Below the pieces are notes generated by a model. The model saw only the letters and a list, made by a program, of their open reading frames with translations, was not told the origin of the DNA and did not search any database. A stretch of 54,348 nucleotides of DNA from JBGPYB01 sp041493035 (GTDB lineage Bacteria; Acidobacteriota; Vicinamibacteria; Fen-336): contig JBGPYB010000010.1 in NCBI GenBank assembly GCA_041493035.1, forward strand, positions 1-54,348, written 5' to 3'. Positions within the stretch are counted from its first letter, which is position 1. Every line of letters starts with the position of its first letter. The position numbers and the translations under genes were made by a program. Below are positions 54,181 to 54,348 of the stretch, in pieces.

Positions 54181-54348
54181 TTAGCGCCCCTGGCCCGCGA
54201 GATCCGCGTCGACCATCAGGCGGACGAGTTCCTCGAAGCTGACTCTCGCCTTCCAGCCCAGTTCCGTGAAAGCCTTCGACGGATCGCCGAGAAGCATATC
54301 GACCTCGGCCGGCCGGAAGTACCTGGGGTCCACGACCACATGCTCTTC
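54181..54348 (-). CDS. gmd: C-terminal fragment of GDP-mannose 4,6-dehydratase
   Basis: The last 55 codons of a minus-strand gene that continues beyond the right edge, ending in TAA at 54181-54183. The reading VVVDPRYFRPAEVDMLLGDP, then ELGWKARVSFEELVRLMVDA, is the C-terminal signature of GDP-mannose 4,6-dehydratase, which makes GDP-4-keto-6-deoxymannose for fucose, rhamnose or perosamine in surface sugars. The active-site Ser-Tyr-Lys lies outside the window. Related dehydratases and epimerases share parts of this motif, but the PRYFRPAEVD run is characteristic. Confidence 0.85.
   Translation of the reverse strand, partial: EEHVVVDPRYFRPAEVDMLLGDPSKAFTELGWKARVSFEELVRLMVDADLAGQGR

Overview
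This is a GC-rich, gene-dense bacterial window in which nearly every gene is a chromosomal housekeeping gene. The organism is a Gram-negative aerobe. Lipopolysaccharide export genes (lptB and a fused lptC-lptA), lipoproteins and periplasmic proteins indicate an outer membrane, and a haem-copper cytochrome c oxidase operon indicates aerobic respiration. Type III glutamine synthetase, a fused E1 alpha-beta 2-oxoacid dehydrogenase, a SCO-DUF420 fusion, a paired COX3 arrangement and a permease-less PTS with HPr kinase together suggest an Acidobacteriota-like or neighbouring deep-branching phylum. That placement is inference; no rRNA gene is present to test it. GTG and TTG starts are common. No tRNA, rRNA, CRISPR array, insertion sequence, prophage or defence system was seen, and no intergenic gap exceeds 300 bases.

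Layout. 1-2622 (minus): truncated glnN and a YceI-family protein. 2701-4785 (plus): fused E1. 19951 down to 4801 (minus): twelve genes in one run, guaA, dnaE, accA, lptC-lptA fusion, lptB, rpoN, hpf, hprK, rapZ, EIIA, ptsH and ptsI, most with overlapping stops and starts. 20013-28574 (plus): a beta-propeller lipoprotein, then the terminal oxidase operon (cupredoxin-like lipoprotein, ctaB, coxB, coxA, two COX3, COX4, a CxxC membrane protein and SCO-DUF420). 28745-32758 (plus): a 1337-residue NtrY-like sensor kinase. 36531 down to 32775 (minus): tsaB, rimI, a DUF465 protein, psd, pssA, a Nudix hydrolase and a small secreted protein. 36631-42322 (plus): mutS, hsp20, htrA and an MshEN-REC-TPR signalling protein. 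48863 down to 42359 (minus): trmJ, an unknown gene, pilT, tsaC, hflX, a TPR-SLH lipoprotein and a Crp-type regulator. 48918-54147 (plus): a transglutaminase protein, a two-gene ABC transporter and ispG. The C-terminal end of a GDP-mannose dehydratase gene enters from the right edge on the minus strand.

How the parts work together. The minus-strand run joins replication, purine and fatty-acid synthesis, LPS export and sigma-54 to a regulatory phosphorelay (EI, HPr, EIIA) that has no sugar permease. HprK and RapZ add nucleotide-dependent control. The cox operon holds the structural subunits together with haem (CtaB) and copper (SCO, cupredoxin-like) assembly functions. Psd and PssA make phosphatidylethanolamine. 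TsaB and TsaC belong to t6A tRNA modification.

The most informative non-coding signal is a repeated promoter layout. Several genes with no Shine-Dalgarno sequence have a -10-like hexamer ending 8-9 bases before the start codon (20013, 43030, 48918, 53005), which suggests leaderless mRNAs. Other genes have readable TTGAC-type -35 boxes, 16-18 base spacers and TACACT, TACGAT or TATAAT -10 boxes. I do not see a clearly new multi-gene system. The best novelty candidates are the MshEN-REC-TPR protein, the LptC-LptA fusion, the three-sensor kinase and the unknown gene next to zinc-ribbon PilT.
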